From positions 124,001-188,000 of the forward strand of contig NZ_AP018049.1 in assembly GCF_003609775.1 (NCBI RefSeq): 64,000 nucleotides of DNA. Direction: 5' to 3'. Positions within the stretch are counted from its first letter, which is position 1. Each line of letters starts with the position of its first letter. This DNA is from Prevotella melaninogenica. GTDB taxonomy: Bacteria; Bacteroidota; Bacteroidia; Bacteroidales; Bacteroidaceae. The notes beneath the pieces are model-generated. The model had not been told where the DNA came from and searched no databases. It was given only the letters and a program-made list of their open reading frames with translations. Position numbers and translations under genes: made by a program. Positions 26,277 through 37,063 of the stretch are shown here, in pieces.

Positions 26277-26831
26277 TTATCTTCTTGCCATGAAGTAGCT
26301 TGTGCCAGCCTGCATCTGACGTACCTCATATACACCAGCTGCATCGAGTGTAACGTCTGCAGTCAAACCGTTGTTAAGGAAAGCCTTTACAGAACCATCA
26401 CCGTTGAAGTGGATAATCTTCTGCTCCTTACCTTCTGCATTCATGTACCATGTATTCTCCTGCTTGTTGTAAGTGAAGTAGAATACACTACCATCTGGCT
26501 TTGTAATCTGATAACCATTCTCGAGATACTTTACAGCATAAATCAAGCCGTCATCACCCTTGATATTGCGTGTCTTACCAACGCGATTTGCTAAAGGATT
26601 CTTACCAGTCCAGAACTCGATACTGTTGAGTACGAGCGCATCAGCCGCACTACAGAATGCGTAAGCAGGAGAAATTACAAGGAAGATAATCTCATTGATG
26701 AACTTAGACTTAGTAGCGTGCTTGTTCCACTTAGCAAGTTTGTTGAACAAAGTAAATGAACCTACACATGAACTCATGAGTGTTGCGCCAATCAAGAGGG
26801 CAACCATAGACTTGATTCCTTTTGTTTTCAT
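26277..26831 (-). CDS. DUF3332 family lipoprotein
   Basis: 184 residues with a lipoprotein signal (lipobox LMSSC, Cys22). The following GSFTLFNKLAKWN, a hydrophobic segment (FINEIIFLVISPAYAFCSAADALV) and NSIEFWTGKNPL are the signature of DUF3332 proteins of Bacteroidota. The C-terminal half is a small beta-rich domain (GYQITKPDGSVFYFTYN and similar strands). Function is unknown in the family. It stands alone, read away from the SusR-like gene, with a bidirectional-looking terminator after it. Confidence 0.82.
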   Translation of the reverse strand: MKTKGIKSMVALLIGATLMSSCVGSFTLFNKLAKWNKHATKSKFINEIIFLVISPAYAFCSAADALVLNSIEFWTGKNPLANRVGKTRNIKGDDGLIYAVKYLENGYQITKPDGSVFYFTYNKQENTWYMNAEGKEQKIIHFNGDGSVKAFLNNGLTADVTLDAAGVYEVRQMQAGTSYFMARR

Positions 26832-27022
26832 ACTTTCAAATTAGTTTATTTGGTGAATATTTATCTTTTTACCACTTAGGGATTTGATAACCAATGCAAA
26901 ATTAATACTCTTATTTTTATTAAGAGATAATTTTATTTTATGATATTGAAAGTTTAAGGATTTTAACTGGCTTCGTTAATGTTTTTGACATAACGAATGC
27001 CTTTGTTAACTCTTGTTTTGAG

Positions 27023-28693
27023 TTAGGCAGGATTAGACTTACCAATTACTCGGCAGAGTTTCATTACTTCTTCCTCGAAGTTCTCTTTGTTGATGGCTTT
27101 TCCCTTCAGTACAGAACGGTAGTTATAGATGGTCTGGGGAGAATAGAAAAGGAGGTCGGCAATCTCTGCACTTTCCTTCACACCCAATCGAATGAGTGCC
27201 ATAATACGCTGTTCGGTAGTAAGTTTATCTGTGCTTTTATTCTGAATTCTGCCTTCTGGTACGAGTAGGTTATTCAAGTCTTCAGTAAAACCAGGGTAGA
27301 GATCGAGGAATGCCTTGTCAAAACGAGATAGAAAGGTTGCAGCGTCTTCCTCTGATAATCGTTCAGATGAAAGCTGACTAAGCAATTCTGAGGTTTGGTT
27401 GGCTTTTATCTTTCTCTTTACTAATGTCTGTTGTTTTTTCAGTCGAGCAATATACTTTGCACAAAGGTCAATATACAACTTTGCCAACCTTTCGCGCTTA
27501 CGGTTGGTATCGACAAGCACTGCGTTAAGGTCGTGTAGCTGTGTATTCAACTCTTTTTGTTGGGTATTGAGTTCAGAGAGTTGATTATTATTGTTTTGTA
27601 ACTCCTGTTGCTGAATACTAAGACGTTTAGTCTGTTTTACAATATAAAAGACTGCGAAAAGTAGGAAGAGTAGAAGGAGTGAGATGACTATGATTGCGGT
27701 CATCTGCACTTTATTACGCTGATTGAGGGTCTGTTGATAGCTGCTAACAATTACTGGTAGCTTGCTTGATATTTCAATAATACGGAGTCTGTTATTATAG
27801 AAATGTGCATCCTCGAGTGCTGTCTGTATGTATCGTTGTGCATAATCAAGGTCGTCTTTATTGTGCTCAAAGATATACATCGCCAAGTTTTGCAGTGCAA
27901 AGTTTTCCATTGTACAATTCTCCACATCTGCAATACTCGACAATAAAAGGAATTCTTCTTGTTTATTAGTATTTCCCTCATTAGCATAGCTGCCAGAGAG
28001 AGCAAAGCACGACATAGCGTAAAATCGGGAGGTTGGTGGCAACTGCTTTATGGCTTTGATGTAATGGGAACGTGCAGAAAGGGGATTATTCTGTACAAAA
28101 ACACAGTATTCACCGCGATAATACTCGTAACTTTTATCGGTTTCATCGCAAAAAGGCATGGCTTTCTTTAAGTAGTTCTTTGCCTTTGAACGGTGTATAG
28201 GAGTATAGGTTTTATCATTGCAGAAGTCTGCCCAATAGGTGTGAATGCGGAAGAGTGAGAAGTAATATTCAAAACGTTGAGCCTTATCAAGTGCCGTTGT
28301 ATCCACTTGTTCTATTTCTTGAACGGCCTCACTATATAAGCCTCCAATAGACAATAGTTCTGCCTTTCGTATCACATTACTATTGTAATAATAGGTGTTC
28401 TGTGTCTCCAAAGCCAGTTTGATACCTTTGTTCAAATACGTCATAGCCGAGTCAAACTGGAAGACATAGTATTCTTCAAACAGTTGCTCGTAGGTTTGCA
28501 GACGCTTAAGGGTATTGCTGCTGGTTGTAAGATGCTTTTTTAGGCGGTTGATATCGTTGTTCTTGTTATCGATAAGTGCATCACGTTGCTCCAAAAGATT
28601 ATCGAGCTTTTGTCGTAACTGTTGTGTCTTACTACCAGCAGATAATGTCGTTGGCAGTAGCAAGAAAAGTATATATAATAAGCTTCTTTTCAT
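27023..28693 (-). CDS. SusR-like membrane-spanning regulator (DUF6377 type), first
   Basis: 556 residues. Signal peptide (1-19) is followed by a TPR-like periplasmic region (to about 320), one transmembrane helix (about 330-352, TAIIVISLLLLFLLFAVFY) and a glutamine-rich coiled coil (about 355-420, LSIQQQELQNNNNQLSELN). The cytoplasmic C-terminus has an HTH-like end (QRIMALIRLGVKESAEIADL...SPQTIYNYRSVLK). This is the layout of the SusR/DUF6377 regulators, which sense sugars in the periplasm and bind DNA near Sus genes. It is read divergently from the GH97 gene, with a 250-base shared promoter region, so it is a likely regulator of that gene. Confidence 0.8.
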   Translation of the reverse strand: MKRSLLYILFLLLPTTLSAGSKTQQLRQKLDNLLEQRDALIDNKNNDINRLKKHLTTSSNTLKRLQTYEQLFEEYYVFQFDSAMTYLNKGIKLALETQNTYYYNSNVIRKAELLSIGGLYSEAVQEIEQVDTTALDKAQRFEYYFSLFRIHTYWADFCNDKTYTPIHRSKAKNYLKKAMPFCDETDKSYEYYRGEYCVFVQNNPLSARSHYIKAIKQLPPTSRFYAMSCFALSGSYANEGNTNKQEEFLLLSSIADVENCTMENFALQNLAMYIFEHNKDDLDYAQRYIQTALEDAHFYNNRLRIIEISSKLPVIVSSYQQTLNQRNKVQMTAIIVISLLLLFLLFAVFYIVKQTKRLSIQQQELQNNNNQLSELNTQQKELNTQLHDLNAVLVDTNRKRERLAKLYIDLCAKYIARLKKQQTLVKRKIKANQTSELLSQLSSERLSEEDAATFLSRFDKAFLDLYPGFTEDLNNLLVPEGRIQNKSTDKLTTEQRIMALIRLGVKESAEIADLLFYSPQTIYNYRSVLKGKAINKENFEEEVMKLCRVIGKSNPA

Positions 28694-28713
28694 TGTTCAA
28701 TTACTATTGAGTA

Positions 28714-28875
28714 CAAAGATAATACTTTACTTGGAAATAGAGGATGTCTACTTAAACAAATTGTTATTTATCATTAAAATGTTGATATTAAGTTATTTAT
28801 ATTTAATAACAAGACAATGTTGTCTACTTATGCACTACTATTGGCAATTACTTCAACTCTTTTTTACTATCTTTG
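28714..28875. promoter_or_regulatory. Divergent promoters of the regulator and the GH97 gene
   Basis: TATCTTTG reads on the minus strand at 28714-28721 (20 bases before the regulator start) and on the plus strand at 28868-28875 (about 70 bases before GH97). No convincing -33 TTG stands at 19-21 bases for either, which would suit promoters that need an activator. Confidence 0.5.
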
Positions 28876-28913
28876 CATAAAATCATATAATTACCCTTAC
28901 AATCTTTAAATAA

Positions 28914-31085
<2,172 letters not shown>

Positions 31086-31136
31086 GCTAACATTTTTATC
31101 GGTATTAACCGATTGTTATGTTTATTACAATACATT

Positions 31137-31217
31137 ACCGCAGAGAAGCATGATAGCTCAGCTATTCAGAGGGTTATATCCTCTGAATGATAGCTTGCGT
31201 TTCTCTGTGGTTTTTTT
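31137..31217 (+). terminator. Strong terminator after the GH97 gene
   Basis: ACCGCAGAGAA pairs with TTCTCTGTGGT, and an inner arm TTCAGAGG pairs with CCTCTGAA, followed by TTTTTTT. Confidence 0.85.
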
Positions 31218-31300
31218 ATCTCTAATACTGATCATTGTACTTACTTACATTACTACATACTAAAAAACCTGATTATAGCGTTATATATAAGGATGATATT

Positions 31301-32881
31301 ATGCCCCAAATTACAATGAAGCTAATGAAGAAAATAGCCCTTATCTGTGTAATATTATGTATGCCTTTACTCGTAAATGCACAGAATCAAATACCAACTC
31401 TTGACGATCTCGATAATGAGATAGCCATGTCACCCCAGTATGACAAAAAATATGAAGACGTTATTAGCAGTGTAAAGAAGGAACTTCGCACTGCTAAAAC
31501 CAAGGAGGCTCGTTATGACCTATCTAATAAACTGTTTAATCTTTATACATCTTACTCTGTTGATTCTGCCATTGTCTATGCTATTGAAAAGCAGAATATA
31601 GCTAAGCAAATTGGGGATCGGAGTAAGGTAAACGATGCCAAGCTTAATCTTGCTTATCTCTTGATACGAGGTGGACAACTTAAGGATGCGAGTGATATTA
31701 TTAACTCTATTCCCCGAAAGGAGATAAGTCAAGAATTGTCTTTCTATTATTTTTCTACCCGAAAGACACTTTATCGTACACTTGCTGAAGCTGCACTAAC
31801 CACATCACAGAGGAATCTATACAAGCAGATGGAGAAGAACTGTAACGATTCCGTCGTTGATAATAATGCTTCTCCTGATAGTTGGTCACGTGCTGAACAG
31901 CTTGTTAATCGCCATCAGTACGAGCAAGCAAAGAAAATACTTCTTGATGCTTATCAACATTTAAAGCCTGGTGACCGCCAGACGGCATTTGTGTCTATTT
32001 CGCTTGCAGATATTTACGGTAGAGAGAAGAATGTTGAAGCTCAAAAACAATATCTTATCGCTGCTGCTATTTCCGATATTCGTAACTCTGTAAAGGAGTA
32101 TCTTGCTTTACAGCAGTTGGCTGTAATCCTCTTTGAAGAAGGCGATACAAAACGGGCCTATGCCTATATGGATCAAGCCATGAACGATGCTGTGTTCTGT
32201 AATGCACGACAGCGTACTATTGCTATGGCTGACGTATGGCCTGCTATTGAGAAATCGCATGAGCGTGAAACAAAGAGTCGTACACTCAGACTTACAGCTA
32301 TTATTATTGTTATCAGCTTGTTATCTGTTGTCCTATTCGTTATGATTATCTATACGCGTCGTCGTGTAGTTGAGTTGCGTGCTATCCGTGCACGTCTCTC
32401 CAACACTAACGAATTGCTGAAAGAGTCAAATAATATTAAAGACGAGTATATTACTCGCTTCCTCACTGAATGTTCTGCATATATCGATAAACTCGATAGC
32501 TATCGCAAGCAGATTTATCGCCTTGTCACTGGAAATAAGCGTACGGAACTACTCAATACGTTAAAATCACAAGAGGTGATCGACCGTGAATTGGAGTCTT
32601 TCTACTCCAGCTTCGATGAAACTTTCCTTGGTCTTTTCCCAAACTTTGTAGATGATTTCAACGCACTACTCAAACCAGATGAGAGGATTATTCCTAAACA
32701 GTCTGGTCATCTCTCTACCGATTTACGCATCTTTGCGCTTATTCGGCTTGGAGTAAAAGAGAATGAACTTATCTGCTCCTTCCTTCGTTGTTCAAAAGCA
32801 ACGGTTTATGCTTATCGTTCTCGTGTTCGTTTGAAGTCGATAGACCCAGATAATTTCGATGAAATGGTGCTAAAATTATAG
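31301..32881 (+). CDS. SusR-like membrane-spanning regulator (DUF6377 type), second
   Basis: 526 residues from the ATG at 31301, chosen because AAGGA lies 7 bases upstream and a signal peptide follows (MKKIALICVILCMPLLVNA). An in-frame ATG at 31235 would give an unsuitable N-terminus. The protein has TPR-like periplasmic repeats, a transmembrane helix (about 330-350, LTAIIIVISLLSVVLFVMII), a short coiled coil and a C-terminal HTH-like end (LRIFALIRLGVKENELICSF...SKATVYAYRSRV). The end closely parallels that of the regulator at 27023-28693 (MALIRLGVKESAEIADLLFY). It lies downstream of GH97 in the same direction. The two regulators probably recognise different sugars or different targets. Confidence 0.8.
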   Translation: MPQITMKLMKKIALICVILCMPLLVNAQNQIPTLDDLDNEIAMSPQYDKKYEDVISSVKKELRTAKTKEARYDLSNKLFNLYTSYSVDSAIVYAIEKQNIAKQIGDRSKVNDAKLNLAYLLIRGGQLKDASDIINSIPRKEISQELSFYYFSTRKTLYRTLAEAALTTSQRNLYKQMEKNCNDSVVDNNASPDSWSRAEQLVNRHQYEQAKKILLDAYQHLKPGDRQTAFVSISLADIYGREKNVEAQKQYLIAAAISDIRNSVKEYLALQQLAVILFEEGDTKRAYAYMDQAMNDAVFCNARQRTIAMADVWPAIEKSHERETKSRTLRLTAIIIVISLLSVVLFVMIIYTRRRVVELRAIRARLSNTNELLKESNNIKDEYITRFLTECSAYIDKLDSYRKQIYRLVTGNKRTELLNTLKSQEVIDRELESFYSSFDETFLGLFPNFVDDFNALLKPDERIIPKQSGHLSTDLRIFALIRLGVKENELICSFLRCSKATVYAYRSRVRLKSIDPDNFDEMVLKL

Positions 32882-32925
32882 TCGGTTACATCTCTTTCTG
32901 TAATTTATAGGCTACTTATTATCTT

Positions 32926-32977
32926 CGTGCGACAACCCAATGTCCTGTATATTGGATTGTCGCACGTTCTGTTTTTT
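32926..32977 (+). terminator. Rho-independent terminator
   Basis: CGTGCGACAACCCAAT pairs with ATTGGATTGTCGCACG (one mismatch) around a 9-base loop, with a T-tract after it. Confidence 0.8.
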
Positions 32978-33039
32978 ATTGCTCCTTACTCATAAAAGCC
33001 TACTTATTCTTACTCTCTTTTTGTTCTGAGTAATACCTC

Positions 33040-33366
33040 GAAAATCCGCAGATAAGGGTCTGAAAAATAATTACAAAAACGCGAATAAATATCTATAAAT
33101 AATGGCAAAAAATAAGTATTAAAAACATATTTGTAACTAAAAGGAAATCAGTTAGTTATACAGTGGGAAACGAAAGGGTGCTTAATTAGACTTGAAAAGG
33201 GCGTTAGTAAGACCTCAAAAGAGCATCTTTTGCAAGCCAAAAGGGCGTCTTTTAGTAGCTAAAAGAGCATGTGTTGGAATTGAAGTGTGCGAAAATAGTT
33301 TACAAATAGCGGTCGTAAAAAGAAGAATCCGATTATGGACAGAAACTCTTGCAACCATAATCGGAA
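33040..33366 (-). repeat. Repeat family A, copy 4 (inverted)
   Basis: Read on the minus strand it starts with the TCCGATTATGG...CCATAATCGGA hairpin (33328-33365), as before copy 1. It continues with TTTGTAAACTATTTTCG, the CTTTTGAGGTCTTACTAACG segment and the AT-rich tail (TTATTTATAGATATTTATTC). It fills the 520-base gap between the second regulator and the hypothetical gene; no gene is present. Confidence 0.8.
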
Positions 33367-33404
33367 TTTATTTGGATTAATATTGTGAATCCTATTTCAG
33401 ATGT

Positions 33405-33839
33405 TTAGATACGTTTTAACGACTGTTTAACGCCAGAGATAAGTAAGCCCATTTCCGCAGCATTCAGTCCTCTAATCAAGACGTTAGGCTCTCTATACTC
33501 CACAGCGTAATTGGATAAAGCGGGTACACAATGAAAGAAAGGTAAGTCTACAACCTCTCCTTTCTTTGTCGTACTTACAAATGTAAGTCGAATGTCAGAG
33601 AAATTATCTTTTTCGTTTTTGTATAACTCGTTGGGATACATCGGTAGAATGGTGTTAACCCCCTCTGTTATAACAAAATTCAAAAGCTTTTCTTTTCCCT
33701 CTTTTTCATAACATTGTGGCTCTGCCACATAAGCCTTCGACCATAGGTCAGCCTCCCCTGTCCCTTCTTCATCTAAGAGACATTGTTCATTTTGCTGAGC
33801 CTTACGCTTATTCTTGTTAAAGAAATCGAATATACCCAT
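33405..33839 (-). CDS. Hypothetical protein
   Basis: 144 residues, probably cytosolic: no signal peptide or membrane segment. The lysine/glutamine-rich start (MGIFDFFNKNKRKAQQNEQ) resembles a flexible tail, followed by a mixed alpha/beta domain with FVITEGVNTILPMYP and VLIRGLNAAEMGLLISGV. I do not recognise a family. It stands alone between repeat A copy 4 and an AT-rich gap. The MGIFDFF-type start is common in small immunity-like or enhanced-entry proteins, but that is not evidence of function. Confidence 0.6.
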   Translation of the reverse strand: MGIFDFFNKNKRKAQQNEQCLLDEEGTGEADLWSKAYVAEPQCYEKEGKEKLLNFVITEGVNTILPMYPNELYKNEKDNFSDIRLTFVSTTKKGEVVDLPFFHCVPALSNYAVEYREPNVLIRGLNAAEMGLLISGVKQSLKRI

Positions 33840-34265
33840 ATAGTCTTGCTGTTACTATCTTTATTGGCAAAGTGACTAATTATGTAATAAAAGTAATCGG
33901 AAATAGATAAAATCCTATCCCAAAAAGACGTTTGCAAAGATAAAGACTTCATACTACATAAACACAATTACGTATGTTAAAAAGATTAAACTATACTTGT
34001 ATTTGTCTATAATCATCGATAAAACATCTAAAAACAGGGCGTAATAAATGTTATTTTGGTAGCTTTTTGGAAAGCAACCTACAGCTTATTATCGACAAAA
34101 CAGTTGGAAACACGTAGGCTGACAACATCTTTTTAGTTTATTATGCCGTAGGTTCACATAGAAATGTTTATCTTTGCATTGGGAATGAATGGTGCCTTTG
34201 TGGGGCTGTCTGTCCCCACTTCTGATATATTACAGACATATTAAAACAGTTATAAAACGCGATAA
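33840..34265 (+). other. AT-rich intergenic region with a promoter for the SpmA/SpmB-like gene
   Basis: No gene seen in 426 bases. TATCTTTG at 34169-34176, about 90 bases before the ATG, is a good -7 box on the plus strand; no clear -33 is present. On the minus strand the region must hold the promoter of the hypothetical gene: GCAAAGATAAAG at 33935-33946 contains a reversed TATCTTTG. Confidence 0.45.
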
Positions 34266-35492
34266 ATGGCACTGAACTATATTTGGATAGGATTCTTCGT
34301 AATAGCCTTCGTCTTCGGTATTATCTCTCTGTTGATGGGTGATACGACGATATTCGAGAAAATGATGAATTCTACCTTTGATTCATCTAAGAACGCCTTT
34401 ACAACATCAATAGGCTTAACAGGAGTCTTGACGCTGTGGTTGGGAATTATGAAGATTGGCGAAAAGGCTGGTGTTGTCAATGTTCTTGCACGTATGCTCA
34501 GCCCTTTCTTCTCTAAACTCTTCCCTGATATCCCAAGGAATCACCCAGTTATGGGTTCTATCTTTATGAATATAGCGTCGAATATGTTAGGACTTGACAA
34601 TGCTGCTACGCCTACAGGACTGAAGGCAATGGCGCAGATGCAAGAGCTGAATACGAAGAAGGACACGGCAACCAACCCGATGATAATGTTCTTAGTATTG
34701 AATACTTCGGGTCTGACGCTCATTCCTACGACCATTCTTGGCTATCGAAGCATGAACGGAGCAGCACAACCTATGGATGTGTTTATCCCAATTCTGTTGG
34801 CAACAACGGTAGCTACGATAGCTGGTATTCTCATTACGGCAGCTTGGCAACGTATCAACATCTTCCAACCGACATTGTTTTTGGGGCTTGTTGGAATTAT
34901 TGGCTTTGTCGGATTGTTAATTTGGGGATTCGGACAGATGGATAAGCAGATGACGAATACGGTGTCATCTGTTGCCTCTAACTTGATTGTCATGTCGATA
35001 ATCATGCTTTTCATCGTTGTGGCACTATTACGGAAAGTGAACGTTTATGACGCTTTCATCGAAGGAGCGAAGGATGGATTCCAAACAGCTGTACGCATTA
35101 TTCCTTATCTGGTTGCTATCCTTGTGGCAGTAGGAGTGTTCCGTGCTTCGGGTGCAATGGACCTTTTGATACAGGGAATTAAGTGGTGTGTGGAGCAGTG
35201 CGGACTTGACACAAGATTTGTAGATGCACTCCCAACTGCCTTTATGAAGCCGCTTTCTGGTAGTGGTGCACGTGGTCTTATGTTAGAAGCAATGAAGAAC
35301 TATGGTCCAGACTCCTTCGTTGGCAGATTGAGTTGTATCTTCCAAGGTTCAACAGATACTACCTTCTATGTTCTGGCTGTTTACTTCGGAAGCATCAGCG
35401 TAAGATATACACGCCACGCATTGGCCTGTGGATTGTTAGCCGATTTGGCAGGTGTAATAGCTGCAATCGCAATCTGCTATATATTCTTTTAG
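34266..35492 (+). CDS. SpmA/SpmB-like membrane protein (nucleoside-recognition Gate domains)
   Basis: 408 residues, almost wholly membrane-spanning, with two tandem Gate (nucleoside recognition) domains. The first (about 40-190) contains the SpmA-like TGLTGVLTLWLGIMKIGEKAG and NASNMLGLDNAATPTGLKAM-type segment. The second (about 270-400) contains the SpmB-like FQTAVRIIPYLVAILVAVGVF and SGSGARG. Fused SpmA-SpmB proteins are common in non-sporulating Bacteroidota; their role is probably transport across the inner membrane and is not established. It is followed by the flippase gene 90 bases later in the same direction. Confidence 0.85.
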   Translation: MALNYIWIGFFVIAFVFGIISLLMGDTTIFEKMMNSTFDSSKNAFTTSIGLTGVLTLWLGIMKIGEKAGVVNVLARMLSPFFSKLFPDIPRNHPVMGSIFMNIASNMLGLDNAATPTGLKAMAQMQELNTKKDTATNPMIMFLVLNTSGLTLIPTTILGYRSMNGAAQPMDVFIPILLATTVATIAGILITAAWQRINIFQPTLFLGLVGIIGFVGLLIWGFGQMDKQMTNTVSSVASNLIVMSIIMLFIVVALLRKVNVYDAFIEGAKDGFQTAVRIIPYLVAILVAVGVFRASGAMDLLIQGIKWCVEQCGLDTRFVDALPTAFMKPLSGSGARGLMLEAMKNYGPDSFVGRLSCIFQGSTDTTFYVLAVYFGSISVRYTRHALACGLLADLAGVIAAIAICYIFF

Positions 35493-35582
35493 AAGATAAC
35501 TGAGTCTTTTAAGCTATTGGGCGATTAGCCCTATAAGCCTTATTAGCCTAATAAGGCAAGTAAGCTAAACAATAATACAACA

Positions 35583-37034
35583 ATGGCAAATTTAAAATCA
35601 CTTGCAAAAGACACTGCTATCTACGGATTGAGCAGTATCATTGGAAGGTTCTTAAACTATCTTCTTGTACCCCTCTATACAGCTAAAATTAGTGCAGCGA
35701 GCGGTGGCTATGGTGTTATCACAAACATCTATGCCTATACTGCGTTGCTGTTGGTCGTTTTGACTTATGGAATGGAGACAACTTTCTTCCGTTATGCCAA
35801 TAAGACTGATCAAGATCCGAAGAAGGTTTACTCTACTACTTTGTCTTTGGTAGGCCTTTCTTCACTGCTATTCATCGCAATGGTCTTCGTCTTTCTGCAG
35901 CCTATTTGCGACTTTATGGGTTATTCGGAACATCCGTCGTATGTGTGGGTAATGGCTATCACTGTAGCAATTGATGCTTTTCAGGCTATTCCTTTTGCCT
36001 ATCTCAGATACAAGAAACGCCCAATTAAGTTTGCTACTTTCAAACTGTTATTCATTGCTTTGAACATCATTTTGAATCTTGTTTACTATCTAATCCTCGA
36101 CGGACATGAGGTAGGTTATGCCTTCTATATCAACCTTGTATGTACAACGACTATCACCTTCTGTTTCTGGAAAGAGCTAAAAGATGGCTTCTTCTCAGGC
36201 GGTAAGCTGCTTGATATGCCTTTGGCAAAGAAGATGTTGTCCTATACTTGGCCAATTCTTTTCCTTGGTATTGCTGGTATTCTTAATCAGACAGCAGGTT
36301 ATATCATCTTCCCATACGTCTACAAGAACAACGATGCGCATACACAATTGGGTATCTTCGGTGCTGCAAGTAAGATAGCAATGATTATGTCGATGATTAC
36401 ACAGGCTTTCCGCTATGCCTACGAACCATTCGTCTTTGGTAAGGCACGCGACAAAGACAATAAGGAAACCTATGCAAGAGCAATGAAATTCTTTATTATC
36501 TTTACGCTTCTTGCCTTCTTGGTGGTAATGGGTTATATGGATATTCTGCGCCATATCATCGGTCGTGACTACTGGGTAGGATTAAAGGTTGTGCCAATCG
36601 TGATGGCAGGAGGTATCATGACCGGTGTTTACTTCAACCTTAGTTTCTGGTATAAACTCATTGATAAGACAATTTGGGGAGCCTACTTCTCAGGCATCGG
36701 ATGTGCTGTAATCATCGCAATTAACGTGATTTTCGTACCCAAATATGGTTATATAGCCTGTGCTTGGGCAGGTTTCTTGGGTAATGCTACGGCAATGGTG
36801 CTCTCTTATCTTGTCGGTCAGCGTAAGTATCCGATTAATTATCCATTGAAGAGTATCTTCGTCTATCTTCTGATAGCTGGTCTCTTCTTTGCCATTATCA
36901 CCTATACTAACGCCAATCTTCCCGTTCCTGCAGCCTTGGGAATCAATACATTGGTGATTATTCTCTTTATAGCTCACGTGCTTTATCACGACTTTCCGCT
37001 GCAAAAATTACGCAGTCGGTTTGCAAAGAAATAA
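35583..37034 (+). CDS. Oligosaccharide flippase (Wzx/MOP superfamily)
   Basis: 483 residues with 12-14 hydrophobic helices. The N-terminal pattern (LAKDTAIYGLSSIIGRFLNYLL) and a conserved charged loop fit lipid-linked oligosaccharide or lipopolysaccharide flippases of the MOP family. It would move undecaprenyl-linked sugar units across the inner membrane. No glycosyltransferase genes are nearby, so the substrate is unclear; a cell-wall precursor role (MurJ-like) is less likely from sequence feel alone. It stands 30 bases before the DPP7 gene and may be co-transcribed with it. Confidence 0.82.
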   Translation: MANLKSLAKDTAIYGLSSIIGRFLNYLLVPLYTAKISAASGGYGVITNIYAYTALLLVVLTYGMETTFFRYANKTDQDPKKVYSTTLSLVGLSSLLFIAMVFVFLQPICDFMGYSEHPSYVWVMAITVAIDAFQAIPFAYLRYKKRPIKFATFKLLFIALNIILNLVYYLILDGHEVGYAFYINLVCTTTITFCFWKELKDGFFSGGKLLDMPLAKKMLSYTWPILFLGIAGILNQTAGYIIFPYVYKNNDAHTQLGIFGAASKIAMIMSMITQAFRYAYEPFVFGKARDKDNKETYARAMKFFIIFTLLAFLVVMGYMDILRHIIGRDYWVGLKVVPIVMAGGIMTGVYFNLSFWYKLIDKTIWGAYFSGIGCAVIIAINVIFVPKYGYIACAWAGFLGNATAMVLSYLVGQRKYPINYPLKSIFVYLLIAGLFFAIITYTNANLPVPAALGINTLVIILFIAHVLYHDFPLQKLRSRFAKK

Positions 37035-37063
37035 ACAATTATCATTTAACCAATAATATCATT

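Noticed and set aside
26064..26594. 176-codon plus-strand frame opposite the DUF3332 gene
   Set aside because: Antisense shadow: cysteine/leucine-rich, starts inside a family C palindrome, and the minus-strand frame matches a known family.
33192..33380. 62-codon frame in the intergenic region
   Set aside because: Entirely within repeat A copy 4; not open in the other copies.
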